DNA of 64,000 nucleotides. Source: Metopolophium dirhodum. Taxonomy: Eukaryota; Arthropoda; Insecta; Hemiptera; Aphididae. Every line of letters starts with the position of its first letter. The first letter of the stretch is position 1. Under the pieces are notes generated by a model. That model was not told the DNA's origin. It saw only the letters and a program-made list of their open reading frames with translations, and ran no database searches. The stretch covers positions 11,851,228 through 11,915,227 of the forward strand of contig NC_083563.1 of the NCBI RefSeq assembly GCF_019925205.1, read 5' to 3'. A program made the translations under genes and the position numbers. Below are positions 63,023 to 64,000 of this stretch, piece after piece.

Positions 63023-64000
63023 CTATAAATAAAACACATTAAAAAATATATTAATTATTTGTATATAAAACCAAATGTTGAACATTTAAAAGTTTGAATA
63101 ATTATTAACATAATAAATAATATTAAAAGTCTACGTTTTAGTTGAAATAAATCCGACAACGTAAATAATACTCATGTTATTTATTTTTTCTGTTATATAT
63201 ATATCTAAATAGATACTGTTTGACTTTTATCGACATAATCAAGCCAGGATTAAAGATACATTAAGCTCCGTAACAGAAGTCACAACATAGTGGGCGACCT
63301 CTTCAGCTCTCTTTTAAATGTGCATTGAAAAATGTTTTGTGAAAAAGAATGGAATTTGGTCATACATAATAATATCAATGTTTTTATACTAGGTACCTAT
63401 ATTATAATATTATAGAGTATAATTTATATAATATTAATGAACTATAAAAATATTAAACTCTCAAATAACATACATAAACATTAGCGTCCGAATGTTCTTT
63501 CGATCATAATTGAATTATACTTGAATTAAATTATATGCAATAATCCAACGCATTTAGTCATTGTTTACTTATCACAATAGAACAATTTTGATTATAGAAC
63601 TGATTCTTTTTTGTATAGAAAATAATAAAAATATTATATTATAACAGACATTACATTCTTTCATCTTAATTTAAATACTGAATTATGCGTAATAAATAAA
63701 TTTTATAAACTTCATTGTTAATATTATTATAGCAATAAATATTATAAAATATCTAAAAAATTTATGTGAACGAACAAATTTTATAAGAAATTAATCAATG
63801 AAAAAACGATTGAATAAAATATATGATTATGCCTATGGTATTATGATACGATATTTCATTATGTAATTTACAAAGTGAATAAATATTATAGAAATGTATT
63901 ACTTTTAGTATTAGCTTGGTTATATTAAATGTGGCGTTCTTCAATTTCAATTTATAATTAGAATCAGTAAAAATATCAAAATAGGTAAATATTAAGAGGA
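63023..64000 (-). other. exd intron running out of the window
   Basis: Begins at the acceptor TTTATAG of the exon at 63022. AT-rich to the window end with no further exon, so the preceding exd exon is beyond 64000. Confidence 0.6.

Noticed and set aside
1..64000. CRISPR arrays, operons, prophage or other prokaryotic systems
   Set aside because: All well-supported genes are spliced eukaryotic genes. The repeats are transposons, microsatellites or tandem duplications without regular spacers.

Overview
The window looks like nuclear DNA of an aphid (Hemiptera: Aphididae). The background is very AT-rich, with constant runs of the TAGGTACCTAT / TATTATAATA type. The genes are split by introns with GT-AG borders, some only about 70-90 bp long. 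Insect-type regulatory genes are recognisable, and there is a dense layer of short non-autonomous DNA transposons. The species call rests on composition and repeat character and is an inference. No bacterial, plasmid, CRISPR or viral features were seen.

Layout. Positions 1-13.3 kb are gene-poor: a degraded non-LTR retrotransposon (1.9-2.5 kb), four related minus-strand modules with splice-like borders (3.0-9.35 kb), and an intact 848-bp hAT-type MITE (10.18-11.03 kb). At 13376-14620 (+) there is an unrecognised Thr/Asn-rich secreted, mucin-like protein with 99-bp tandem repeats. Positions 14.6-18.1 kb are empty apart from a SINE-like piece and a small CpG-rich patch.

From 18.2 to 63.0 kb four conserved genes can be spliced by eye with all phases closing. 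(1) Hk, a voltage-gated K+ channel beta subunit of the aldo-keto reductase fold, runs 19775-30812 (+). It has two alternative first coding exons lying in GC/CpG-rich islands. (2) CCT5, the epsilon subunit of the TRiC/CCT chaperonin, has eight exons at 35664-31162 (-) and gives a 542-aa protein. Hk and CCT5 are convergent, and their poly(A) signals are only about 90 bp apart. (3) Raf kinase has three coding exons at 39460-43095 (+) and gives a 645-aa protein, with two chained uORFs just upstream of its ATG. (4) extradenticle (PBX-type TALE homeobox) runs 63022-54656 (-); seven 3' coding exons are present and the 5' exons lie beyond the right edge. Raf and exd are convergent, separated by about 11.5 kb of repeats.

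How the genes relate: Hk modulates Shaker-type channels, CCT5 folds actin and tubulin, Raf is the MAP3K downstream of Ras, and Exd is a Hox cofactor. They share no pathway here; this is ordinary eukaryotic gene order. The unusual material is the mucin-like gene, the four-module array near the left end, the Hk protein lacking the usual catalytic tyrosine, the Raf uORF pair, and transposon insertions so intact that their target-site duplications can be read directly.
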